The notes below the pieces were generated by a model. The model was not told the DNA's origin, searched no databases, and was given only the letters and a program-made list of their open reading frames with translations. The position numbers and the translations under genes were made by a program. A DNA stretch of 7,349 nt from Chloroflexota bacterium. GTDB lineage: Bacteria; Chloroflexota; Anaerolineae; Anaerolineales; DRMV01. The stretch spans positions 1 through 7,349 of the forward strand of contig JAADEN010000131.1 in NCBI GenBank assembly GCA_013153375.1. Direction: 5' to 3'. Within the stretch, counting starts at the first letter, position 1. Each line of letters begins with the position of its first letter. Shown piece by piece: positions 1-5,938 of this stretch.

Positions 1-113
1 CTCGGCGCCTGCGCGGGGGCCGAGCCGCTTTCCCGAGGACGCACCAAACCGTTGCACGCCAGGGACAACAAAGCCCACAGGCCAAAAAGAAGGAAAAGAA
101 AGCGTCGGGACAT
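1..113 (-). CDS. N-terminus of a lipoprotein (partial, runs off left edge)
   Basis: The reverse strand opens with ATG at 113-111, reads MSRRFLFLLFGLWALLSLAC over the first 20 residues and stays open to the window edge (37 full codons). This is a textbook lipoprotein signal peptide: Arg-Arg n-region, a hydrophobic core of about 14 residues and the lipobox LSLA|C, with Cys20 as the expected lipidated residue. The mature part that remains is a short Gly/Ser/Ala/Pro-rich tether, usual just after a lipidated Cys. The start is fixed by a strong Shine-Dalgarno AGGGAGG (127-121) 7 nt before the ATG. The gene is divergent from the PAP2-like gene and has an 11-bp tandem-repeat promoter upstream. The functional domain lies outside the window, so the role is unknown; a substrate-binding or cell-surface protein would be typical. 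This short ORF is easily missed by length-based gene finding. Confidence 0.85.
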   Translation of the reverse strand, partial: MSRRFLFLLFGLWALLSLACNGLVRPRESGSAPAQAP

Positions 114-172
114 GGCAAAACCTCCCTTGGTTTTTTCTCGTGCAGCCGTGCGCGCACGACCGCGACACCGTC

Positions 173-204
173 AGTATGCCGCCGGGCCGTCAGCGAATCG
201 TCAG
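173..204 (-). promoter_or_regulatory. Tandem-heptamer activator site plus -10 for the lipoprotein gene
   Basis: Read on the minus strand: heptamer CTGACGA (204-198), spacer TTCG, heptamer CTGACGG (193-187), 8 bp, then CATACT (178-173), which matches TATAAT at 4 of 6 positions. The repeat period is 11 bp, one helical turn. No normal -35 hexamer is present at 17 bp, so the repeats would occupy the -35 zone and an activator would replace it. The predicted start of transcription is near 166, giving a leader of about 50 nt. A further CTGACGG (174-168) overlaps the end of the -10. The same layout recurs twice near 5600. The repeats are seen directly; the promoter function is inferred. Confidence 0.6.
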
Positions 205-215
205 GGCAGAAACAT

Positions 216-223
216 GTTACACT
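216..223 (+). promoter_or_regulatory. Candidate extended -10 for the PAP2-like gene
   Basis: TGTTACACT spans 215/216-223 and can be read as an extended -10 (TG-T-TACACT, 4 of 6 matches to TATAAT), about 48 nt before the ATG at 272. There is no good -35 at 195-200. That zone is overlapped by the distal CTGACGA heptamer (198-204) of the divergent lipoprotein promoter, so a protein bound there could affect both genes. This is only a weak motif match. Confidence 0.3.
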
Positions 224-271
224 TGCCAAGATTTTCGACGGCCCGAACGGAGGCCCAAGGGGTAGCCAACC

Positions 272-1561
272 ATGAACCGCGTTGCCAGGTCCACCTGCCA
301 GGTCAACCTCTACCAGACGCTCCTCGCCGACCTGGGCATCATGGCCTTGCTGGCCTTTTTGCAAGCCGAGGGATTTTGGACTTTTGGGCTGAACTATCCC
401 ATACTCATCCTGAACGCCATCGCCCTGGGAGGCTGGGTGGCCTTCGCGGTGCCGCGCGCCTGCCTCTCGGCCAGGGCCTTCTTCTACCTGCTGCTCCTGC
501 ACGCGGTCAGCGTGCTGCTGCTCACCAATGTCATCCTCGTCTTCAAACTGAACCCGCACTTTCGCGATGTGCTGCATCTCCTGCCGGGGCCCTTCGGCTG
601 GCGCTATTGGACGGTCTTCGCGCTCCACTACCTGCTCGCGGCGTTGTGGATGTGGGACATTCTGGCGCGGCGCCTGTATGGGCAGGGCTTTCCCCGGCCC
701 GAGGCCCCGCCCAAAACGCAGGACCAGGTCCTGTTCTCCATGCAAATCGTGGTGATCATCGCCTTCAGCCTGCTGGTCACTTTCTACAATCACCTCTTCC
801 CTTCCCTGGACTTTCTCTCCTTTCTGTTGGTCTTCATCTTGGGGCTGCATCGCTACTACCGCACCTTTCTGCTGGACTTCGCGCCCGTGGTGTTCATTCT
901 GCTGACTTACGAAACCATGCGGGCCTTCGCGGACAATCTCTCCCCGTCCCAGATCCATGTGGACGATGTCATCGCCATGGAGCGGGCCCTGTTCCGGGGC
1001 GCCATTCCGTCCGCGGTGCTGCAACGCTGGCTGCCGTGGGACACCGCGCTCGGGCAGGCCTTGCATTTGACGAGCCTGATTTTCTACTCGAGCCACTTCG
1101 TGTTGCCCTTCGTCCTGAGCCTGTGGCTCTGGCGGCGTCGGCCGCGCCTCTTCTACCCCTTCGTCACGGGCATCGTGCTGCTCTCCCTGGCGGGCTTTGT
1201 GACCTACCTGCTCTTTCCGGCCGCGCCGCCCTGGTGGGCCACCTACTTCGGCCACCTGCGCGGGGCCCAGGCCGTCCAGTCCGATCCGCCGCCCCGCCTC
1301 ATGCTCACCGCGCCCAACCCGGTGGCCGCCATGCCCTCCCTGCACATGGCCTACCCCACCTTCCAGGCCCTCTTCGTGACCTTCGTGCTGGGCAAAAAGG
1401 GTTGGTGGATTTGGATCTTCCCTTTGGGCGTGGGCTTCGCGATTCTCTACCTGGGCCATCACTACTTCGTGGACCTTCTGGCGGGCATCGCCTACGCGTC
1501 CGCCATCTTCCTCGTCCTGTACCCCTGGCTGCGAAGGCGCAAGGCCGCGCAGACCTCCTAA
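272..1561 (+). CDS. PAP2-superfamily (Aur1/inositolphosphotransferase-like) integral membrane protein
   Basis: A 429-residue protein with roughly ten to twelve hydrophobic segments. The C-terminal third carries the signature of the PAP2_3/Aur1 branch of the PAP2 superfamily: PAAPPW at 316-321, AMPSLHMAYP at 353-362 (the PSLH motif) and LGHHYFVD at 394-401, in which His397 and Asp401 form the H-x3-D catalytic pair. Upstream, TYETMRAFAD (212-221) and a Glu-containing MERALF segment (236-241) fit the conserved N-terminal part of this domain. Eukaryotic Aur1 makes inositol phosphorylceramide; bacterial relatives act on phospholipid head groups or lipid phosphates at the outer face of the membrane. 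The substrate cannot be read from sequence. About 200 residues of extra membrane segments precede the core, longer than minimal PAP2 enzymes. ATG 272 is preceded by AAGGGG (257-262) at 9 nt; GGAGG at 249-253 is further away. The longer overlapping frame on this strand lacks these motifs. Confidence 0.85.
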   Translation: MNRVARSTCQVNLYQTLLADLGIMALLAFLQAEGFWTFGLNYPILILNAIALGGWVAFAVPRACLSARAFFYLLLLHAVSVLLLTNVILVFKLNPHFRDVLHLLPGPFGWRYWTVFALHYLLAALWMWDILARRLYGQGFPRPEAPPKTQDQVLFSMQIVVIIAFSLLVTFYNHLFPSLDFLSFLLVFILGLHRYYRTFLLDFAPVVFILLTYETMRAFADNLSPSQIHVDDVIAMERALFRGAIPSAVLQRWLPWDTALGQALHLTSLIFYSSHFVLPFVLSLWLWRRRPRLFYPFVTGIVLLSLAGFVTYLLFPAAPPWWATYFGHLRGAQAVQSDPPPRLMLTAPNPVAAMPSLHMAYPTFQALFVTFVLGKKGWWIWIFPLGVGFAILYLGHHYFVDLLAGIAYASAIFLVLYPWLRRRKAAQTS

Positions 1562-1597
1562 AACCAGAAAACGCCCCGCGCCGAGGCGGAAAGCCGG

Positions 1598-1603
1598 TAT
1601 AAT
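1598..1603 (+). promoter_or_regulatory. Consensus -10 (TATAAT) upstream of the SARP gene
   Basis: A perfect TATAAT lies 36 bp after the PAP2-like stop codon and 68 bp before the ATG at 1672, in otherwise GC-rich DNA. The expected -35 zone (around 1575-1580, CCCGCG) has no TTGACA-like hexamer, and the upstream CGG is only a partial TGn extension. Transcription would begin near 1610, leaving a leader of about 60 nt that contains a 9-bp direct repeat. There is no convincing terminator between the PAP2-like gene and this site, so read-through from that gene is also possible. Confidence 0.5.
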
Positions 1604-1620
1604 GAACCCAGGACAAGGCC

Positions 1621-1654
1621 GTCGTTGGTTTCCTGTGGGTCGTTGGTGGGCGAC
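1621..1654 (+). repeat. Direct repeat GTCGTTGGT x2 in the SARP leader, possible operator
   Basis: GTCGTTGGT occurs at 1621-1629 and again at 1639-1647, an 18-bp period. The second copy is followed by GGGCGAC, so GTCG...CGAC (1639-1654) is also a short inverted repeat with an 8-nt centre. The element lies just downstream of the predicted start of transcription (about +11 to +45), a common place for a repressor site or a translational control element. It differs from the CTGACGG heptamers, so it would be read by another protein or by RNA structure. The repeat is exact; the function is a guess. Confidence 0.4.
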
Positions 1655-1671
1655 ATTTTGGGTGTGAGCGC

Positions 1672-4600
1672 ATGATGGAACGCTCTTGGGCGCCTTTGCA
1701 CATCTCGTTGTTCGGCTATCCGGTGCTGCGCCGGGTAGGGCGGGAGGTTCCTTTCGAATCGGCCAAAGTGCGGGCGCTGCTGGCTTATCTGCTGCTGCAC
1801 ACCGACACCCCTCAGGCCCGCGACTATCTGGCCTATTTGCTGTGGCCCGATGTGCCCAACGAAACCGCGCGCAAGAACTTGCGGCAAGCCCTCTACAGCC
1901 TGCGCAAAGCCCTGGGCCCTGAAGCCGAACGCATCCTGGACATCCAGCGTGACACCGTGCGCCTGCGCGCCTACCCCATCGTGTGGGTGGATGTGTGGGA
2001 GTTCGACCGCCTGGAGCGCGAAACGCGCTCGCATCCTCATCGGGCCTACGGCACCTGCCCTTATTGCCGCCGGCGCTACGAGGCCATGCTGGCCCTGTAC
2101 CAGGGCGAATTTCTGCACGGCTTCAGCGTGCGCGACGCGGAGCCCTTCGAAGAATGGGCCACCGAACAGCGGGAGCACTACCGCCAGCGCGCGCTGCATG
2201 TGGTGCACCAGGCCGTGCGCTACTACTACCTGCGGGGCGACTACGGCCAGGCCGAAACCTGGGCCCGGCGGTGGCTGCACTGGGATCCCTGGAGCGAGGC
2301 CGCGTACGCGTATCTCATTCGGGCACTGGCTCTGCAGGGCCGCAAAGGCGCGGCCCTGCGGGTTTATCGGGATTACGCGCGCATGATGCGCGAAGAACTG
2401 GGGCTGGAGTTGCCCGAAGACGCGGAGCGGCTGATCTACGATGTGCGCCACAACCTGCTGCCCGAACCCGAGAGCGCGCGGCAGCGGGCCCAACTGCCCC
2501 AATCGCCGCATCCCCTGGTGGGGCGCGAGGCCGAGCGCGACGATGTGCTGGCCCGTCTGGCCCGGCCCGACACCCGCCTGATCACCCTGGTCGGTCCGGG
2601 CGGCATCGGCAAGACCCGCCTGGCCGAGGAACTGGCGCGCGAATCCCTCACCCTCTTCCCCGACGGCGTCTATTGGGTGCCCCTGGCCGCGGCCCACGAC
2701 GCGGACGAGGCCCTGGCCATCCTGCGCGAGAACCTGCAGCCCGGGCTGCAAAGCGGGCCCGAGCGAGACGATCTGGTGCGCGCCCTCAGCCCCAAGCGGG
2801 CCCTGCTGGTTCTGGACGATGTGCCCGCGGAGAACGAATGGCTCATCCGTTGGGTGCAGGATGTGCTCCGCGCGGGCCGAGAGGTGGTGATTCTGGCCAC
2901 GGCCCGTCAACCCCTACGCCTGCGCTCCGAGCAACGGGTCTTGCTGCCCGGGCTGGCGTATCCGACCGCCAAGGACGAACCCCTCACCCCCGAAGAAGCC
3001 GGCGCTTATCCCGCGGTGGCCCTGTTCGTGGCCCGGGCGCAGCAAGTGGTCACCCATTTTCGGCTGAGCGCGCAAAACCTGCCCGCGGTGCTCGACATCG
3101 TGCGCTTCACCCAGGGGCTGCCGCTGGCCCTGGAACTGGCCGCGGCCCAAGTGGCCCAGGCCCCGTGTGAGCAAGTGGCCGCCACGCTGCGCCAGGCCGC
3201 CCTGGACATCCAGGCTCCCTACCGCGACCAGCCGCCCCACCATCGCTCGCTGCGGGTGCTGTTCGAGCGCACCTGGGCCGGGCTGAGCGAACCCATGCGC
3301 CGGGCCCTGGTGCGCCTGGCGGGCTTCGGCGCGGCCTTCGACGCGGAAATGGCCGCGGCCGTAGCCCAGATTCCTTCCGAAATGCTGAGCGCGTTGGCCC
3401 AGCACAGCCTGCTGACCTTGCACGAGGGCCTCGAGGGACGCCCCAGCCTGTGGGAAATGCACCCTCTGACCCGCGCCTTCGCCCGCGAGCACTGGGACGC
3501 GGCCGCGGATGAGCGGGCCGCGTGGCAGGCCCGGGCCCGGGCCTGGGTGGCGCAAACGCTGCGCAGCCTGAGGGCCGAGCAAGGCTTTCCGATTTGGCGG
3601 CTGGCCGCGCTGCGGCCCGCGCTGAACGCCTACATGGAGGACTTGCTGGAACGCAGCCCCCAGGACGAGATCGAGGCCGTCGTCGCGGGCCTGGTGGCCT
3701 GGTTCCGCTATTACGGACGCTCGCGTGAAGGCGCGGCTTACCTCGAGCGCCTGCTGGCGCGGGTGCAGCAAATGGAACCCTGGCCCGCGCAGCCGCGGCT
3801 GGTGGGGCGCTTGATGCGCCTGCGCGGCTTGCTGGCTTATTTGATCGGCGATCTGACCACGGCCCAAACCTACTTCCAACAGGCCCAGGAACATCTGCGC
3901 CCCTTCCCCGAGGCCCGCGGTGATTACGCCCGCACCCTGCAAGGGCTGGCCGGTGTGTATCAGATGTTCGGCGACCTGGAGAAGGCCGAACAACTGGAGG
4001 CCGAGGCCCTGGATCTGTTCCGCGCCGAAGCCGAGCGCGGCCCCCACGAGGCTCCGTCCCCGGGCGAGGAATATTGGGTGGATGCCGCCAACGCGCTCAA
4101 CAACCTGGGCGGCATCGCCTTTCATCGCGGCGATCTGGAGGCCGCGCGGCGCTACTTCCAGGAGGCCGTGGCCTACTATCGGCGGGCCGGCACCCGGGGG
4201 TTCCTGGTCAACACCCTGAGCAACCTGGCCTTCGTGCTGCTGTCGGAAGAGCGCACGGCCGAGGCCCAGGAGGTCGCGGAGGAGGCGCTGCGGGTCGCGC
4301 AGAGTTTGGGCGCGCAGCGCGAACTGGCCAACATCCTGGGCACCCTGGGCACCATCGCCATCCACCGCGAAGACCTGTCCATGGCGCACCTGCGGTTGCG
4401 CCGCGCGCTGCACATCGCCCGGCGGGCCGACCTGCCCGAACTGAGCACCACTTTCGAGACCAACCTGGGCATCGTGCTCAAGAACCTCCAACGGCCCACT
4501 GAGGCCGAAAAGCACTACCAGGAGGCCGTGCGCCAGGCGCAAGCCCATGGCCTGCGCTACAACGAATGCAGCGCCCGCATCTTCTACGCCTCGTTTCTGC

Positions 4601-4953
4601 TGGACGAGGAACGCCTCGCCGAGGCCGAGGAACAACTGCGCCGCGCCCTGCGCCTCGCGGTGGAGCATCACTTCGAGGGGCTGCGCGACAAAGTGTTCGT
4701 CTTCACCGTGCGTTTGTGGCACCAACAGCAGCGCCAGGCCCAGGCGCTGGCGCTGCTCCTGTGGCTCAAAGAGCAAAACCTCACCGGCAACGATCGCCTC
4801 ACCCTCAGCGAATGGGAGCGCAGCCTGTTCCGCAAGCCCGGCCGCGCGCTGCGCGCCGAAGCCGAGACCTGGCGCCAGCGCATGGACCGCGACGCCTGGG
4901 TGCAGGCCATACTGGGGGACGGTGCGACCGACGCGGCCGGCCGCACCGCGTGA
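1672..4953 (+). CDS. SARP-type transcriptional regulator with BTAD, STAND NTPase and TPR array
   Basis: A 1093-residue AfsR-like regulator. Residues 8-102 form an OmpR-like winged helix (SLFGYPVL...; the RKNLRQALYSLRKALG segment, 67-82, is the recognition-helix region). Residues 107-262 form the bacterial transcriptional activator domain (MLALYQGEFLHGF; AALRVYRDYARMMREELGLE). The linker LVGREAERD (282-290) leads to a STAND/NB-ARC ATPase: P-loop GPGGIGKT 308-315, Walker B ALLVLDD 377-383, ATAR 409-412 as sensor-1-like, and GLPLALELAA 482-491. From about 680 to 1035 there are seven or eight TPRs; five start at exact 40-residue steps (806, 846, 886, 926, 966). By family knowledge, a ligand or partner sensed by the TPRs triggers nucleotide-dependent oligomerisation and DNA binding at tandem repeats with RNA polymerase recruitment. 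The protein is probably cytoplasmic. Odd: an H-x-H-x5-C-x2-C cluster (121-132) inside BTAD. The Shine-Dalgarno is poor; ATG 1672 and ATG 1675 are equally possible starts. The inducing signal is unknown. Confidence 0.93.
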   Translation: MMERSWAPLHISLFGYPVLRRVGREVPFESAKVRALLAYLLLHTDTPQARDYLAYLLWPDVPNETARKNLRQALYSLRKALGPEAERILDIQRDTVRLRAYPIVWVDVWEFDRLERETRSHPHRAYGTCPYCRRRYEAMLALYQGEFLHGFSVRDAEPFEEWATEQREHYRQRALHVVHQAVRYYYLRGDYGQAETWARRWLHWDPWSEAAYAYLIRALALQGRKGAALRVYRDYARMMREELGLELPEDAERLIYDVRHNLLPEPESARQRAQLPQSPHPLVGREAERDDVLARLARPDTRLITLVGPGGIGKTRLAEELARESLTLFPDGVYWVPLAAAHDADEALAILRENLQPGLQSGPERDDLVRALSPKRALLVLDDVPAENEWLIRWVQDVLRAGREVVILATARQPLRLRSEQRVLLPGLAYPTAKDEPLTPEEAGAYPAVALFVARAQQVVTHFRLSAQNLPAVLDIVRFTQGLPLALELAAAQVAQAPCEQVAATLRQAALDIQAPYRDQPPHHRSLRVLFERTWAGLSEPMRRALVRLAGFGAAFDAEMAAAVAQIPSEMLSALAQHSLLTLHEGLEGRPSLWEMHPLTRAFAREHWDAAADERAAWQARARAWVAQTLRSLRAEQGFPIWRLAALRPALNAYMEDLLERSPQDEIEAVVAGLVAWFRYYGRSREGAAYLERLLARVQQMEPWPAQPRLVGRLMRLRGLLAYLIGDLTTAQTYFQQAQEHLRPFPEARGDYARTLQGLAGVYQMFGDLEKAEQLEAEALDLFRAEAERGPHEAPSPGEEYWVDAANALNNLGGIAFHRGDLEAARRYFQEAVAYYRRAGTRGFLVNTLSNLAFVLLSEERTAEAQEVAEEALRVAQSLGAQRELANILGTLGTIAIHREDLSMAHLRLRRALHIARRADLPELSTTFETNLGIVLKNLQRPTEAEKHYQEAVRQAQAHGLRYNECSARIFYASFLLDEERLAEAEEQLRRALRLAVEHHFEGLRDKVFVFTVRLWHQQQRQAQALALLLWLKEQNLTGNDRLTLSEWERSLFRKPGRALRAEAETWRQRMDRDAWVQAILGDGATDAAGRTA

Positions 4954-4955
4954 GG

Positions 4956-5531
4956 CTATTGCTCGGGCAGGGGCCACAGGCGGCGCATGTAAGTCCAGCA
5001 CCGCTGCCAACAGGACGGGCGCTGCCGGGCCAACCGGCGGTCCAACTTGCGCAGCGCGACCCACAACTCCTGGGCCGTCTCGGCCCGCGTCGGATGCGCG
5101 GCCGCGATCTCGTAAGCCTGCCGGTAAATCTCCCGCGCGGCGCGCAGCCGGCCCCGCGCTTCCAGGCCTCGGGCCATGCTCACCAGCGTGGTCACCTGCT
5201 CGTCCTGGTCGGACAAATCTTCCTCCAGCAACACGGGCTCCGTGTCGCTCCAGGGATCCACCGCGAAGGCCGAAGGGCCCGCGCTCCGGGGCGTGGACGC
5301 GCGCCGCGCGCGGCGGCGCTGCCACACATAGCCCCCCAGGCCCACGAGTCCCAACGCCAGGCCCAGGACCAGCAAGCCGATCTGCCAGGCGTCGGGCCAC
5401 CACGGCAACCACAGCCAGACCTGCACCACGGCTTCGGTTTGCGAAGCCGCCATCCAGCCGCCACGCAGGAGGGCTCCGCCGAGCACCAACCCTCCTCCGG
5501 CCATCAACATGAGCCACCTGCGGTCTTTCAT
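4956..5531 (-). CDS. Two-helix membrane protein with cytoplasmic TPR-like tail, unknown function
   Basis: A 191-residue protein of a family I do not recognise. Residues 6-22 are a first membrane helix (possibly an uncleaved signal anchor). Residues 23-49 form a short Trp-rich loop (VWLWLPWWPDAW). Residues 50-70 are a second helix, followed by the strongly basic QRRRARR (71-77), which by the positive-inside rule puts the tail in the cytoplasm. The tail has an acidic linker (SDTEPVLLEEDLSDQDEQ) and then a helical pair, VTTLVSMARGLEARGRLRAAREIYRQAYEIAAAHP written in two parts as 113-129 and 130-147, that looks like a single TPR, ending in a basic region with two Cys (174, 178). ATG 5531 has AAGGAG (5544-5539) 7 nt upstream. 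It is convergent with the SARP gene, stop to stop with 2 bp between, and is read from a tandem-heptamer promoter. A role as an envelope sensor or scaffold is speculative. Confidence 0.8.
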   Translation of the reverse strand: MKDRRWLMLMAGGGLVLGGALLRGGWMAASQTEAVVQVWLWLPWWPDAWQIGLLVLGLALGLVGLGGYVWQRRRARRASTPRSAGPSAFAVDPWSDTEPVLLEEDLSDQDEQVTTLVSMARGLEARGRLRAAREIYRQAYEIAAAHPTRAETAQELWVALRKLDRRLARQRPSCWQRCWTYMRRLWPLPEQ

Positions 5532-5563
5532 GCGCGTACTCCTTGCTGGGAATCTACACGCCC

Positions 5564-5595
5564 ATGCTACCCCGCGTCCGTCAGGGAACCGTCAG
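5564..5595 (-). promoter_or_regulatory. Tandem-heptamer activator site plus -10 for the two-helix/tail protein
   Basis: On the minus strand: CTGACGG (5595-5589), spacer TTCC, CTGACGG (5584-5578), 8 bp (ACGCGGGG), then TAGCAT (5569-5564), 4 of 6 matches to TATAAT. Both heptamers are identical, the period is 11 bp and the distance to the -10 equals that of the lipoprotein promoter. The predicted transcript starts near 5557, leaving a leader of about 26 nt with AAGGAG well placed. The upstream heptamer lies against the heptamers of the opposite promoter. Confidence 0.65.
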
Positions 5596-5617
5596 CACCT
5601 TGACGCTTTCCTGACGG
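5578..5617. repeat. 40-bp imperfect palindrome made of two back-to-back heptamer pairs
   Basis: The left arm 5578-5595 (CCGTCAGGGAACCGTCAG) and the right arm 5600-5617 (TTGACGCTTTCCTGACGG) are inverted copies that match at 15 of 18 positions, with CACC between. Each arm is itself a tandem pair with 11-bp period. The element lies midway between two divergent genes and each arm points to its own -10. It has no T-run on either side, so a terminator role is unlikely; a shared operator for two regulator dimers fits better. Confidence 0.65.
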
Positions 5618-5631
5618 CTGGGCCCTACCCT
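5600..5631 (+). promoter_or_regulatory. Tandem-heptamer activator site plus -10 for the small membrane protein
   Basis: On the plus strand: TTGACGC (5600-5606), spacer TTTC, CTGACGG (5611-5617), 8 bp (CTGGGCCC), then TACCCT (5626-5631), a poor -10 with 3 of 6 matches. The geometry is identical to the two minus-strand sites. TTGACG could instead act as a plain -35, but the 20-bp gap to TACCCT is too long for sigma-70 spacing, which favours activator dependence. The transcript would start near 5638 with a leader of about 28 nt containing AAGGAGG. Confidence 0.55.
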
Positions 5632-5665
5632 GAAAGTCCCTATTACGCTTCAAGGAGGTTGGAAC

Positions 5666-5914
5666 ATGAGCCGAAACGCCAAACTTTGGATCGGCCTGAG
5701 CGCGCTAATCGCCGCGTGCCCCTCGCTCTTCTGCGGCCTGTTCGGCCTGGTCACCCTGCTCGGCGGGAGCACCTACGAGGTGGGCTCGGAAAGCGGCCAG
5801 ATGCCCCCCGGCATGGGGCTGGTGTTCTTGTGCCTGGCGGCCCTGCCGTGGCTGCTGCCCGCGGGCGTATGGTTCTTCGCCCGGCGCAACCCGGCCGCGG
5901 AGACGACCGATTGA
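5666..5914 (+). CDS. Small two-helix membrane protein, unknown function
   Basis: An 82-residue protein with two hydrophobic segments: about 7-33 (WIGLSALIAACPSLFCGLFG and following) and about 49-72. They are joined by a short polar loop with GSTYEVGSESGQ and a PPGMG turn; the tail ARRNPAAETTD is short and begins with Arg-Arg, suggesting both ends are cytoplasmic (KLW/ARR) and the loop outside. Two Cys (18, 23) lie in the first helix and one (56) in the second. There is no lipobox or clear cleavage site, so it is probably an integral membrane protein rather than secreted. ATG 5666 is supported by an excellent AAGGAGG (5652-5658) 7 nt upstream. It is monocistronic: its own heptamer-type promoter lies upstream and an intrinsic terminator 25 bp after the stop. 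I do not recognise the family; the strong translation signals and isolated transcription unit argue that it is a real gene. Confidence 0.82.
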   Translation: MSRNAKLWIGLSALIAACPSLFCGLFGLVTLLGGSTYEVGSESGQMPPGMGLVFLCLAALPWLLPAGVWFFARRNPAAETTD

Positions 5915-5938
5915 CCAACGGGGGATGCCCTCCGGGCG

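Noticed and set aside
147..158. A 12-bp perfect palindrome CGTGCGCGCACG in the leader of the lipoprotein gene.
   Set aside because: It is built of GC alternation that is common in such DNA, has no second copy in the window and no T-run; too little to call an operator or terminator.
1565..1597. A possible terminator after the PAP2-like gene (CCGC...GCGG).
   Set aside because: The stem is only four base pairs with no T-run, so it is not supported as a terminator.
52..1602. A 516-codon plus-strand frame covering the PAP2-like gene.
   Set aside because: It covers the start of the lipoprotein gene and both regulatory sites and has Arg/Pro/Ala-rich composition, while the frame starting at 272 holds the PAP2 catalytic motifs and membrane segments.
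1558..2910. A 450-codon minus-strand frame opposite the SARP N-terminal half.
   Set aside because: No domain is visible, its Gln/Gly/Ala/His-rich composition is typical of antisense to GC-rich coding DNA, and the sense strand is clearly coding.
2914..5517. An 867-codon open frame on the minus strand opposite the SARP gene.
   Set aside because: It overlaps the SARP and the 4956-5531 gene, has Gly/Ala/Arg/Gln-rich low-complexity composition and no recognisable domain. It is a GC-driven shadow of the real frames.
5585..5610. GGAAC in the divergent region as a -35 for an ECF sigma factor.
   Set aside because: No CGTC- or CGTT-like -10 lies 16-17 bp downstream (CTTTCC is found instead), and the bases are explained as the spacer of the heptamer pair.
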